A program made the translations under genes and the position numbers. From NCBI GenBank assembly GCA_002499345.1, contig DALF01000016.1:1-8147 (forward strand): a stretch of DNA of 8,147 nucleotides, read 5' to 3'. Below the pieces are notes generated by a model. That model ran no database searches, was not told where the DNA came from, and saw only the letters and a list, made by a program, of their open reading frames with translations. The DNA comes from Euryarchaeota archaeon UBA170. Lineage in GTDB: Archaea; Thermoplasmatota; Poseidoniia; Poseidoniales; Thalassarchaeaceae. Shown here piece by piece: positions 1 through 6,918 of the stretch (positions are counted from its first letter, which is position 1; each line of letters starts with the position of its first letter).

Positions 1-540
1 AATCATTAGAATAGGGGTTTTTCCACCTGAAATCTCTTGATTGTTTATGGCTTCTCTAATTACTCTGACTTTCTTCTCGACCTCAGGCATGAATGACTGC
101 CCCCCTTTACCCGGGACAACGGACATCACCAGTACTAGGTCTAGATCTGGCAATAGAGGTATTACTTCTTCGACTCCAGTATCTGGATTGAGAACACAAC
201 CAACTTGTGTGCCTGTAGCCTGAATATTACTAATGAGATTTGGAAAATCTCGGACTGCTTCTATGTGAGCGATGACCATGTCTACTCCTGCATCGACATA
301 CTGAGGCCATGTTTCCTCGGCATTGTTAATCATAAGGTGACAATCTATGAAAACTTCATCTCCTAACCTATCTCTAACGGAGCGGATAATAGCTGGACCG
401 AATGTGATTGTCTTGTTAATCACCCAGTTTCCATCCATTACATCCATATGTATCCAGTTTATTCCAGCATCAATGGCCTCATCGAGTATTTCACCTAGTT
501 TGCAGAAGTCCGCTGTTAATATGCTCGGTGTAACATCCAT
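1..540 (-). CDS. rpe: Ribulose-phosphate 3-epimerase, 3' end cut by window edge
   Basis: This enzyme interconverts ribulose 5-phosphate and xylulose 5-phosphate in the cytoplasmic non-oxidative pentose phosphate pathway. The reading frame gives 180 codons without a stop; the family is usually about 220 residues, so roughly 40 C-terminal residues lie beyond the left edge. Family motifs appear in TIM-barrel order: TPSILTADF at the N-terminus (beta1), HMDVMDG with the metal-binding His and catalytic Asp, DCHLMI, then AHIEA, and MSVVPGKGGQSF with the second catalytic Asp region upstream and the phosphate-binding glycines. A small oddity is VIN where many homologues have VPN after MDG. I chose the ATG at 540 because it falls directly before beta1. 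An in-frame ATG at 648 would add 36 residues unlike the family and would start inside the thioredoxin start site. No Shine-Dalgarno or clear TATA box is visible before 540. It is divergent from thioredoxin. Confidence 0.95.
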   Translation of the reverse strand, partial: MDVTPSILTADFCKLGEILDEAIDAGINWIHMDVMDGNWVINKTITFGPAIIRSVRDRLGDEVFIDCHLMINNAEETWPQYVDAGVDMVIAHIEAVRDFPNLISNIQATGTQVGCVLNPDTGVEEVIPLLPDLDLVLVMSVVPGKGGQSFMPEVEKKVRVIREAINNQEISGGKTPILMI

Positions 541-646
541 GTGCGCTCTGATATGGGGGAGGAGGGGTAGGTTCTCAATCCCTTGGATGTGAAAATCAAG
601 ACACAGGTTGATACGGTGCCCCCCGCTCAGGAGCTTAGGTGATCCC
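541..646. promoter_or_regulatory. Divergent spacer between rpe and thioredoxin
   Basis: This 106-bp spacer must carry, or lie next to, the promoters of two genes pointing away from each other. I see no convincing TATA box in either direction. The most A/T-rich plus-strand stretch is around 589-600 (GTGAAAATCAAG). It would place a transcript start near 620 and leave a short leader carrying the thioredoxin Shine-Dalgarno sequence, but this is weak. The minus frame of rpe stays open across the whole spacer and into the thioredoxin gene, so openness alone cannot decide the rpe start. Confidence 0.4.
637..643 (+). promoter_or_regulatory. Ribosome binding site of thioredoxin
   Basis: AGGTGAT matches seven consecutive bases of the archaeal anti-Shine-Dalgarno complement AGGAGGTGAT. 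It ends three bases before the ATG at 647, with its GG core about seven bases away. This decides the start: the upstream in-frame ATG at 608 would place this site inside the coding sequence. Confidence 0.75.
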
Positions 647-964
647 ATGGGACAAGTGATAGATGCTAGCGATTCAGACTTTGATGTTGTAACAAAGAGT
701 GGGGGTTGGGTACTAGTCGATTTCTGGGCTCCTTGGTGTGGGCCATGTAAAATGATTGCTCCAGTGTTAAGTCAGATAGCAACAGAGAGAGAAATCACAA
801 TAGCGAAGGTGAATACCGATGTTAATCCCCTCAGTCCTGGAAGATTTGGTGTTAGGGGGATTCCTGCATTGATACTATTCAAAGACGGAGAAGTAGTAGA
901 TAGGATGACTGGTGCGATGCCCAAGCCGGGAATGGACTCTTGGTTGAACAGGCATATGTCCTAA
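647..964 (+). CDS. trxA: Thioredoxin (CGPC active site)
   Basis: This is a small cytoplasmic dithiol-disulfide oxidoreductase that reduces protein disulfides and is itself recycled by a thioredoxin reductase not present here. The 105-residue product is the usual single-domain length. The catalytic motif WCGPCK is at residues 30-35 (Cys31, Cys34). The buried Asp of the fold is Asp25 in VDFWAPW. The cis-proline that packs against the active site is Pro73 in GVRGIPALILFKDG. All core thioredoxin elements are intact. An ATG 13 codons upstream (608) is possible in frame, but the strong Shine-Dalgarno at 637-643 and normal family N-termini favour 647. The stop codon overlaps the convergent STAND gene by 4 bp. 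The symbol is used for the family; archaeal genomes often carry several paralogues. Confidence 0.96.
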   Translation: MGQVIDASDSDFDVVTKSGGWVLVDFWAPWCGPCKMIAPVLSQIATEREITIAKVNTDVNPLSPGRFGVRGIPALILFKDGEVVDRMTGAMPKPGMDSWLNRHMS

Positions 965-2505
965 TATTCTGAAGCCTTTCTGAGTCTGTTTGATCTACTC
1001 TCCAAAGGGTTTCCGACATCTCTGAGTAGTCTTGCTCTGATAGCTTCGTGTAGCCACATTCCGCCTTCTAATTCTAACATCAGTCCCCTCTCTATCAACT
1101 CCGCCGGAGGTGGACCATGATGTTCTGCTGCTTTAGCGAGTACATTCCATGGAACCGGCCTATCAGAGACCGCCAAGATTGAGAGTATCTCTCTACTATC
1201 CTGAGGCAGGACATCTAGAATCTCCTGATCGAGAAAACGAGTCCAGTCTTCATGCACTGTCTTTCCATATAGTTCCAATAGCTCCACTGCCAGTGGATGC
1301 CCTCCCGTGATGCTGTGAATCTTTGATACCTCAGTATCACTGGGAAGATTCATTGAAGATATCCATACGTCAACTTCTTCGATAGAAAGGCCGGAAAGTT
1401 GTATTTCTTGGACTCGCTCTCTTGTATGGACGTCCCTTGTGTCATAGAATGCTAGTCTGGTTCTTGAAATTAAAATCAAGCTCAATGGGGCGGCTTCGGC
1501 CACCTGTAAGAGAGCACCGAAGAGATGGTTTCCTTCGGACCCTATGTTATGTACGTCGTCCAAAACGACCAATAGTTGAGATTCTGCCTTAGTTGCCAGT
1601 CCTGATTCATCCAATAGATGAGCAGAAAGCCTCCTCCTGTATGAATCGATATCAATTTCTACACCGGGCCTGAGGGGGAGCGTCTCAAGAATGTTGTATG
1701 GGTCGTGCTTACCCTCACCGACTCCTACGCCAATCTTATGCAGTAGGCTGGTTGCAATTCCGAGTGGAGTATCCCATGGTTGACAGGGATAGTACATCAC
1801 CTCATAATCGGGAGTGGTCAAGGTAATCTCATTCAACCAATGTGAGGTTAGTGTCGTTTTTCCACATCCTGCGATTCCTGAAATGACCAGCATAGGAGTC
1901 CCAGAAGATAGCCAAGAGTCCAGTTTTTTTTTCTCGTCGGACCTACCATGTACCTCTCTAGTGACTGGAGGGAGATTTCGATACGTGGAATGAGCGCCAG
2001 AAAGTAGGCTTGATGAGCTTTGTTTTCTCTCTGGCGGAGAGACAATAGCACCAAATCTGATATCTCCGAAATTAAGTACTCCCTCATGTTGGGCATGCAT
2101 CAAAACTTGTAGAAGAGATAGATTGGTTTCGAGTTTTTTTGCGGCTTCGTCGGCTCTTATTTCCAATAGCTTTCCATTCTTACCTCTGAGTAATACCGTT
2201 GTAGTCCTCAGATTGGAAATTCTCTCTCTGGCCTCGAATCTCCCCTCTTCTGTTAATTGCCATGTCTTTTGACGACGATCTTCGCCCCTTACACTCCGAG
2301 TGTGCTCGGACACCAAACCATCGGACATGAGTTCCCTCATCGCTCTAGAGACGTTTGGAGGATGCATAGCACATACCTCAGAGATTCCCGGTCTTGTAAC
2401 TTGACTCGTCACGATATAGTGATCGGCTTGATGGTCCTGTTCCCAGAGGTGGAGGACAATCCTGTCGATTACGGGGACACTGACGCGTGGGATGCCGTCC
2501 GACAT
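961..2505 (-). CDS. Winged-helix STAND-type NTPase, probable regulator
   Basis: The 514-residue protein has three visible parts. Residues about 10-90 form a MarR-like winged helix-turn-helix: PPNVSRAMRELMSDGLV looks like the recognition-helix region, followed by a basic wing and QLTEEGR. After a linker, residues about 180-410 form a P-loop NTPase of the AP-ATPase/STAND class: HGRSDE entry motif at 186-191, Walker A GIAGCGKTT at 210-218, Walker B LLVVLDD at 311-317, a sensor-like ISRTR at 346-350, and GGHPLA at 401-406, the GxP motif typical of this class. Residues about 430-495 look like the winged-helix domain that usually follows the NTPase. The long C-terminal repeat array found in MalT, Apaf-1 or NLR-like proteins is absent. 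By family logic it would be a nucleotide-switched DNA-binding regulator; its target and signal are unknown. A weak AGGA Shine-Dalgarno lies six bases before the ATG. It sits 39 bp behind the S15 peptidase gene, so cotranscription is likely. Confidence 0.85.
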   Translation of the reverse strand: MSDGIPRVSVPVIDRIVLHLWEQDHQADHYIVTSQVTRPGISEVCAMHPPNVSRAMRELMSDGLVSEHTRSVRGEDRRQKTWQLTEEGRFEARERISNLRTTTVLLRGKNGKLLEIRADEAAKKLETNLSLLQVLMHAQHEGVLNFGDIRFGAIVSPPERKQSSSSLLSGAHSTYRNLPPVTREVHGRSDEKKKLDSWLSSGTPMLVISGIAGCGKTTLTSHWLNEITLTTPDYEVMYYPCQPWDTPLGIATSLLHKIGVGVGEGKHDPYNILETLPLRPGVEIDIDSYRRRLSAHLLDESGLATKAESQLLVVLDDVHNIGSEGNHLFGALLQVAEAAPLSLILISRTRLAFYDTRDVHTRERVQEIQLSGLSIEEVDVWISSMNLPSDTEVSKIHSITGGHPLAVELLELYGKTVHEDWTRFLDQEILDVLPQDSREILSILAVSDRPVPWNVLAKAAEHHGPPPAELIERGLMLELEGGMWLHEAIRARLLRDVGNPLESRSNRLRKASEY

Positions 2506-2511
2506 GGTGCT

Positions 2512-2515
2512 TCCT
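2512..2515 (-). promoter_or_regulatory. Weak ribosome binding site of the STAND gene
   Basis: On the minus strand AGGA lies six bases before the ATG at 2505, within the 39-bp gap after the peptidase stop. It is a short match, but its spacing is good and it fits translation of a second gene in an operon. Confidence 0.4.
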
Positions 2516-2544
2516 AGGGCCCACTACCCATCAAGAATTTGGAA

Positions 2545-4395
2545 TTAGGTTTGTCCTACACAATGAGGATATTGTTGATGCATGGGAGGGAGGAAAAGAT
2601 CCGCGCAGTCTCTATCGAGGGATGGCAGGGAGAGGATGCTCTCACCGCCCAGTGATAGCGACACGGGCATTGTTGAAATTGGGCTGGGGATATAGTCCTC
2701 GCCGGTCTGAGTGATTATCAGTCGTATGCCATCACCCTCTGGGACTACGACATCCATTCCAAAGAATTCCATCTTTGCCAATACTGTTTGCCCTGGAGCT
2801 AGGGTATTTCCTTGGTTGCCGCCTTCATGGAACCTTAAGTCCATTACAGCATGTCCTAGATGCATCTCTGAACTTGACTGGACCATCTCTACGAAGAGAT
2901 GTCCACTAGTGGATATTGGAGATATTGTGGCCTCCACATGAAATGTCGGAGTTCCTACTATCCTTGTCAGAGATTCAAACTCTGGACATTCTATCATCAG
3001 GCTGGAAGTAGCGGTTATGGTATCACTACCGCCAATTATCGAGCATTCGTCCATCCCTATCTCAATTGGGTCTGCCTCAAGTGGTGGATAGGTCTGCTCG
3101 ACTCTCCAAGCTCCAATGTTATCTTGTACTTCAGCTACCAGTCTTGGTTGTGGCCCCTTGTCTAATAAGTAGTAATCAAACCACTCCAGCATATCATCTG
3201 CCCAGTCCCACCTAAGGGTGAATGGGAAGGCCTCAGCTCCTCGGCCGGAGGAAAGTGAAGAGTGTCCGCTTTCTCTATCGGGATAGTCATGTGCCCACTG
3301 GCCGTAAAGTCCCTTTACATCGAATCCAGCATCAACGGACATCTGGTGAGCTGGGAATGCCATATGGGGGTCGACATTCCAATCTTGCAAACCGTGGATG
3401 ATATAGATCGAGCCGTCATAAACCTCTAGAGCGTTCTTTAGAAAGTGCCTTTCCTCCCAGTAATCTGACCCTGTCCAAGCTAGGTTATCTCCCGTGATAT
3501 AAGCAGCTGGCCCAGCATAGTAACCCTCTACGTACCCCTCACAGGCATTCTCAATATCGCCATTATCCCCATCCAAGCCAAATGAGCCGTACACTCCATT
3601 GTGCATTATTGCGCCCCTTGCTTCCATACTGCCATTCCTCCACATCAAATCATGTACTCCTATCAAGCCAGACATCGGAACTATTGTAGCGAGATATTCA
3701 GAACCAGATGCAGCCGCGTTCCAAGGAGTGCTTCCGTCGTAAGACTTGCCGATGGCCCCCACCTTTCCATTGGACCATGCTTGAGTCCCTAGCCAATCAA
3801 CCGCGGCCTTGATTCCAGCCTGCTCATCGTGACCCATTAGATCCATACAATGATTCGATTGTCCTGTTCCAAAGACCGAAACCTGAGCCACTCCAAATCC
3901 ATGTGGGACGTAGTTTTCGATGAGGAATCTTCCTAGTCTATCTGCAGGAGTTAAGGCGTCAACATCACCATCGTCATAATATGGCCCAATTTCAGCTATA
4001 ACAGGTACCTTACATTCTTCTAATACGGTTTCTGATTCGAGATCGCACCCCTCTACAACGGGAAGCCACAAACCAAGATGGACCTCGGCCCCTCCAGTCA
4101 GTCCCGCTCCCCCATCGGATACTGATATTGAGGGAACGGGGACGAATATTGATTGGACTTCCCCGACCAGATGTGATCCATTTATGGAGACCCTACTGAA
4201 TACGTCATCATCTCTATATGTCATTTCTGAGCGATCTTCTACTGCCGGTAGCCAATGGATAGCATCTTCAGATTTATCATTTTCCGAATCTGACCCTAAG
4301 CATCCAGATAGAGAGGGGCAGAGGAGGATGAGGACCAGCAACACGGTCACGTTCCGCGGTAGCACATCCTGCTGGAAGATGTTAGAACTCATCAT
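2545..4395 (-). CDS. Lipoprotein peptidase/hydrolase, S15 (CocE/NonD, X-Pro dipeptidyl-peptidase) family
   Basis: This 616-residue protein is predicted to be exported and anchored by a lipid on Cys32. It has a basic N-region, a hydrophobic stretch at about residues 17-29 and a lipobox LSGC at 29-32, followed by an acidic Ser/Asp/Glu linker. The alpha/beta-hydrolase domain contains the nucleophile motif GKSYDG with Ser218, a probable acid Asp338 in HGLQDWNVD, and a probable His369 in GQWAHDYP. The C-terminal part, from about residue 415, looks like the beta-rich jelly-roll domain of X-Pro dipeptidyl-peptidases. Family members cleave Xaa-Pro dipeptides from peptide N-termini or hydrolyse esters and acylated amino acids; the sequence alone does not choose between these. 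The mature part has eight more cysteines, consistent with disulfides outside the cell. Transcription is probably leaderless from the TATA box centred 26 nt upstream. Two ATG codons lie in tandem at 4395 and 4392. The winged-helix STAND gene follows after 39 bp. Confidence 0.9.
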   Translation of the reverse strand: MMSSNIFQQDVLPRNVTVLLVLILLCPSLSGCLGSDSENDKSEDAIHWLPAVEDRSEMTYRDDDVFSRVSINGSHLVGEVQSIFVPVPSISVSDGGAGLTGGAEVHLGLWLPVVEGCDLESETVLEECKVPVIAEIGPYYDDGDVDALTPADRLGRFLIENYVPHGFGVAQVSVFGTGQSNHCMDLMGHDEQAGIKAAVDWLGTQAWSNGKVGAIGKSYDGSTPWNAAASGSEYLATIVPMSGLIGVHDLMWRNGSMEARGAIMHNGVYGSFGLDGDNGDIENACEGYVEGYYAGPAAYITGDNLAWTGSDYWEERHFLKNALEVYDGSIYIIHGLQDWNVDPHMAFPAHQMSVDAGFDVKGLYGQWAHDYPDRESGHSSLSSGRGAEAFPFTLRWDWADDMLEWFDYYLLDKGPQPRLVAEVQDNIGAWRVEQTYPPLEADPIEIGMDECSIIGGSDTITATSSLMIECPEFESLTRIVGTPTFHVEATISPISTSGHLFVEMVQSSSEMHLGHAVMDLRFHEGGNQGNTLAPGQTVLAKMEFFGMDVVVPEGDGIRLIITQTGEDYIPSPISTMPVSLSLGGESILSLPSLDRDCADLFLPPMHQQYPHCVGQT

Positions 4396-4417
4396 AGATT
4401 CGGTTAGATTGGATGAG

Positions 4418-4424
4418 TTAAATA
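4418..4424. promoter_or_regulatory. Shared TATA box of the divergent peptidase and VIT genes
   Basis: TTAAATA on the plus strand (TATTTAA on the minus strand) is the only clear TATA-like element in the 51-bp spacer. Its centre at 4421 is 26 nt from the GTG at 4447 and 26 nt from the ATG at 4395. In archaea transcription starts about 25 nt from the TATA centre, so both mRNAs would be leaderless. No Shine-Dalgarno is visible before either start, which agrees. The plus-direction flank GATGAG is purine-rich like a BRE. The minus-direction flank CAACCC is not, so the plus direction may be stronger. Confidence 0.6.
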
Positions 4425-4446
4425 GGGTTGGGTTGATTGATCTACT

Positions 4447-5328
4447 GTGGACAAGGCAAGATTAGAGCGTCTCCTAGTACTGCAGAGGATGGAGGCCACT
4501 GAGGCGGAAGTATATCGAAGGCTTGCTAAGATGCAGCATAATCCAGTCAATAAGGCCATATTAGAAGGAATTGCACTGGAAGAAGAGAGGCATGAGGTAT
4601 TCATCTCTAAGATGACCGGGCAAGTAGTCACTCCGAATAAATTGCAAATAATTAAGCAGATTCTTCTAGCTAGGATTTTTGGATTCACTTTCTCCATAAT
4701 GATGATGGAGGCCACAGAAAATGATGTGACCTCAGAATATCGAGAGCTCGGTCTGAATGAGATTGCCGAGGAGGAGGAGGCACATGAGGAGAATATGATT
4801 TCCATGTTGGATGAAGAGAGGCTGCGCTACTCTGGAAGCATAGTTTTGGGAATGTCCGACGCACTGATCGAATTGACTGGTGCTCTTGCAGGATTAACGT
4901 TCGCTCTCAAAGATCTAGATTTGGTAGCACTGGCTGGCTTGGTAACTGGGATTGCAGCGGCATTCAGTATGGGTGCCTCGGAGTATCTTTCATCACGGGC
5001 TGAGAAACGGGAAGTATCTGCAATAAGATCTGCATTCTTCACTTGGATTTCATATCTAATTACAGTCATGCTCCTCGTATCTCCCTATCTGATCATCGAC
5101 CCTGATGGCTCCGGTGCGTTTGGCCTAGATACGCACGTTCTCGCTTTAGTTGGTACGTTCATTATCGGCTTGGCCATAGTTGGTGTCTTCAATTTCTACA
5201 CCTCGGTGGTAGAAAAAGTATCTTTCACCTCCCGATTCATGGAGATGGTAGGCATATTAGGTGGCGTTAGCCTGATATCATATGCAATTGGGGTTGCTCT
5301 CGGATCAGCTCTGGGCGTATCCCAATAG
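4447..5328 (+). CDS. Ferritin-like/VIT1-CCC1 fusion, membrane iron (or manganese) transporter
   Basis: The 293-residue protein joins two domains. Residues 1 to about 125 are a rubrerythrin/ferritin-like four-helix bundle with metal ligands in the expected order: Glu16, an ExxH at Glu46-His49, Glu88, and a second ExxH at Glu110-His113 within EEEEAHEE. Residues about 128-293 are a VIT1/CCC1-type membrane domain with roughly five helices. GMSDALIELTGALAGL at 135-150 is the first helix with its conserved Asp138 and Glu142, and AAFSMGASEYLSSRAEKRE at 171-189 is the Met/Glu-rich metal-binding region after the second. This layout matches the membrane-bound ferritin (MbfA-like) group, which binds ferrous iron in the cytoplasm and exports it across the membrane. 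The GTG start at 4447 is chosen because a stop codon lies three codons upstream, the TATA box is 26 nt away, and the next Met would cut into helix 1. The M32 carboxypeptidase gene follows after 16 bp. Confidence 0.92.
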   Translation: MDKARLERLLVLQRMEATEAEVYRRLAKMQHNPVNKAILEGIALEEERHEVFISKMTGQVVTPNKLQIIKQILLARIFGFTFSIMMMEATENDVTSEYRELGLNEIAEEEEAHEENMISMLDEERLRYSGSIVLGMSDALIELTGALAGLTFALKDLDLVALAGLVTGIAAAFSMGASEYLSSRAEKREVSAIRSAFFTWISYLITVMLLVSPYLIIDPDGSGAFGLDTHVLALVGTFIIGLAIVGVFNFYTSVVEKVSFTSRFMEMVGILGGVSLISYAIGVALGSALGVSQ

Positions 5329-5344
5329 TATGATGGCTTAAGTT

Positions 5345-6868
5345 ATGAGCGGGACACCTGTCTCAAGCATGATGGACTACTACGACGAGTTACTCCAGAG
5401 GTTGAAAGACATAGACCTTATTGGTCAACTAGGTAGTCTACTCGGTTGGGACCAAGAGGTGATGATGCCGCCCCGGGCCGCGGCACTGAGGGCAGAACAT
5501 TTGGCCTGGGTATCCAAGGAAGGCCATACAAGAAAGACCGACCCTAGAATGGGAGAATTACTCGATGAGCTGGAAGGAAGAGAGGACTTGGACGAAATTC
5601 AGATGGCCAACATAAGGCTTGCTAGAGAGTCATACGACAAGGCTACTCGACTGCCAACAGAGTTCGTATCTGAAATGGCTAAACATAATTCCAGAGCACT
5701 CATTTCTTGGACTGAAGCTAGGAAGGAGAATGACTTCTCGATATTCAGGAATGATTTGGCCAAATCCATTGAGTTCGCAAGGAAGAAAGCAGACTACCTG
5801 GGGTATGAAAATCTGCGATATGACGCCCTGCTTGATATCTATGAATCTGGACTGACGGTGTCTCGTCTTGATCCTCTATTCGAGGGCCTAAGAGACAAAG
5901 TAGCTCCTTTGATCAAGTCTGTTGCTGAGAGAGGGAGGAGGCCAAATGTGTCATGGGTTACCGAAAACTCGTGGGAGCAGGAGGGACAGGAAAGACTCAG
6001 TCAGATGGTTTCTGAATCGATTGGCTTCGACTTTGACGCTGGCAGGAGAGATGCTTCCACACATCCTTTCTGTGGGGGCCCCAATCCTGATGATGTCAGA
6101 TGGACGACAAGATATAGTGAACATGACCCATTTGGTTCACTTTACGGTTCCATGCATGAGACAGGTCACGGAACGTACGAGCAGGGGCGACCGAGAGAGC
6201 TGGACTTCCAACCTGCTGGGAAGGCCAATGGACTAGGTATCCACGAGAGCCAGAGTAGACTCTGGGAGAATCAGATCGGTCGTTCTCTCGAGTTCTGTCA
6301 TTGGTCCCTACCTCTTTGGAAAGAGGCGTTTCCCGAGAAGATGCAAGATATCGATGCAGAAATGCTTTGGAGAGCGGTAAATGTTGTAGAGCCCAGTCTC
6401 ATTCGTGTTGAGGCAGATGAGGCAACGTATAACATCCATATTATGATCAGGTATGAGATCGAGAAGCTATTGATTTCTGGAGATTTAGAGGTTGATGAGC
6501 TTCCCGAAAAGTGGGATGATATGTATGAAGAATATCTGGGAGTGAGGCCTACGGACAACTCTTCGGGAGTACTGCAAGATATTCATTGGTCAATGGGGGC
6601 GATTGGATACTTCCCGACATATACGCTTGGAAATCTGTATTCTGCCCAACTATTATCCGCGGCTAGGGAAGACTTGCCTGAGCATGATTTGCAAATTAGT
6701 AGAGGGGACTTCTCGCCGTTACTCGATTGGATGAGAAGAAAGGTGCATGGACGCGGGAGCATTCTTGAGCCTGCTAAGCTCATCGAGGAGGCTACTGGAG
6801 AGGCTCCATCGCCAGAGGCATTCGTTGATTATCTGAGAGATAAGGTGAAGCGCCTTTATTCAGTATAG
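5345..6868 (+). CDS. Metallocarboxypeptidase, family M32 (thermostable carboxypeptidase Taq type)
   Basis: This cytoplasmic zinc enzyme removes single residues from peptide C-termini. The 507 residues are full length for the family. The zinc site is HETGH at 271-275 with catalytic Glu272, and the third ligand is Glu301 in GIHESQSRLWEN. Other M32 signatures are LGWDQEVMMP near residue 33, HPF at 240-242, VRWTTRY at 251-257, EADEATYNIHIMIRYE at 356-371, and GVLQDIHWSMGAIGYFPTY at 408-426. The usual signature has HExGHALYEQG; here it is HETGHGTYEQG, a mild variant. The ATG at 5345 has no Shine-Dalgarno and lies 16 bp after the VIT gene, which suggests an operon with coupled translation; in-frame ATGs at 5369 and 5372 are alternatives. 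With the lipoprotein S15 enzyme it suggests stepwise use of imported peptides. That link is inference. Confidence 0.97.
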   Translation: MSGTPVSSMMDYYDELLQRLKDIDLIGQLGSLLGWDQEVMMPPRAAALRAEHLAWVSKEGHTRKTDPRMGELLDELEGREDLDEIQMANIRLARESYDKATRLPTEFVSEMAKHNSRALISWTEARKENDFSIFRNDLAKSIEFARKKADYLGYENLRYDALLDIYESGLTVSRLDPLFEGLRDKVAPLIKSVAERGRRPNVSWVTENSWEQEGQERLSQMVSESIGFDFDAGRRDASTHPFCGGPNPDDVRWTTRYSEHDPFGSLYGSMHETGHGTYEQGRPRELDFQPAGKANGLGIHESQSRLWENQIGRSLEFCHWSLPLWKEAFPEKMQDIDAEMLWRAVNVVEPSLIRVEADEATYNIHIMIRYEIEKLLISGDLEVDELPEKWDDMYEEYLGVRPTDNSSGVLQDIHWSMGAIGYFPTYTLGNLYSAQLLSAAREDLPEHDLQISRGDFSPLLDWMRRKVHGRGSILEPAKLIEEATGEAPSPEAFVDYLRDKVKRLYSV

Positions 6869-6909
6869 ACCTATCATGTATACGGAAGTACGATATCCAC
6901 AGCCTTCAT

Positions 6910-6915
6910 AGGAGA
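6910..6915 (+). promoter_or_regulatory. Ribosome binding site of the beta-propeller gene
   Basis: AGGAGA is four bases from the ATG at 6919, counted from its last G, and matches the start of AGGAGGTGAT. It supports this start. The 50-bp gap also holds TGTATAC at 6877-6883, a possible TATA box that would start a transcript near 6905 with a short leader. The gene may therefore have its own promoter as well as readthrough from the carboxypeptidase gene. Confidence 0.65.
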
Positions 6916-6918
6916 TTT

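Noticed and set aside
613..648. N-terminal extension of rpe to the ATG at 648
   Set aside because: The 36 added residues do not resemble the family, which starts just before the PSIL strand. That ATG overlaps the thioredoxin start in a CCATGG palindrome.
4404..4805. 133-codon open frame on the minus strand opposite the VIT gene
   Set aside because: It lies antisense to a well-supported ferritin/VIT gene, is Ser/Ile/Cys-rich in a way typical of an antisense translation, has no motif, and would cross the divergent promoter.
5922..6236. 104-codon plus-strand frame inside the M32 gene
   Set aside because: It is out of frame within the conserved M32 region that encodes HPF, VRWTTRY and HETGH; no independent support.
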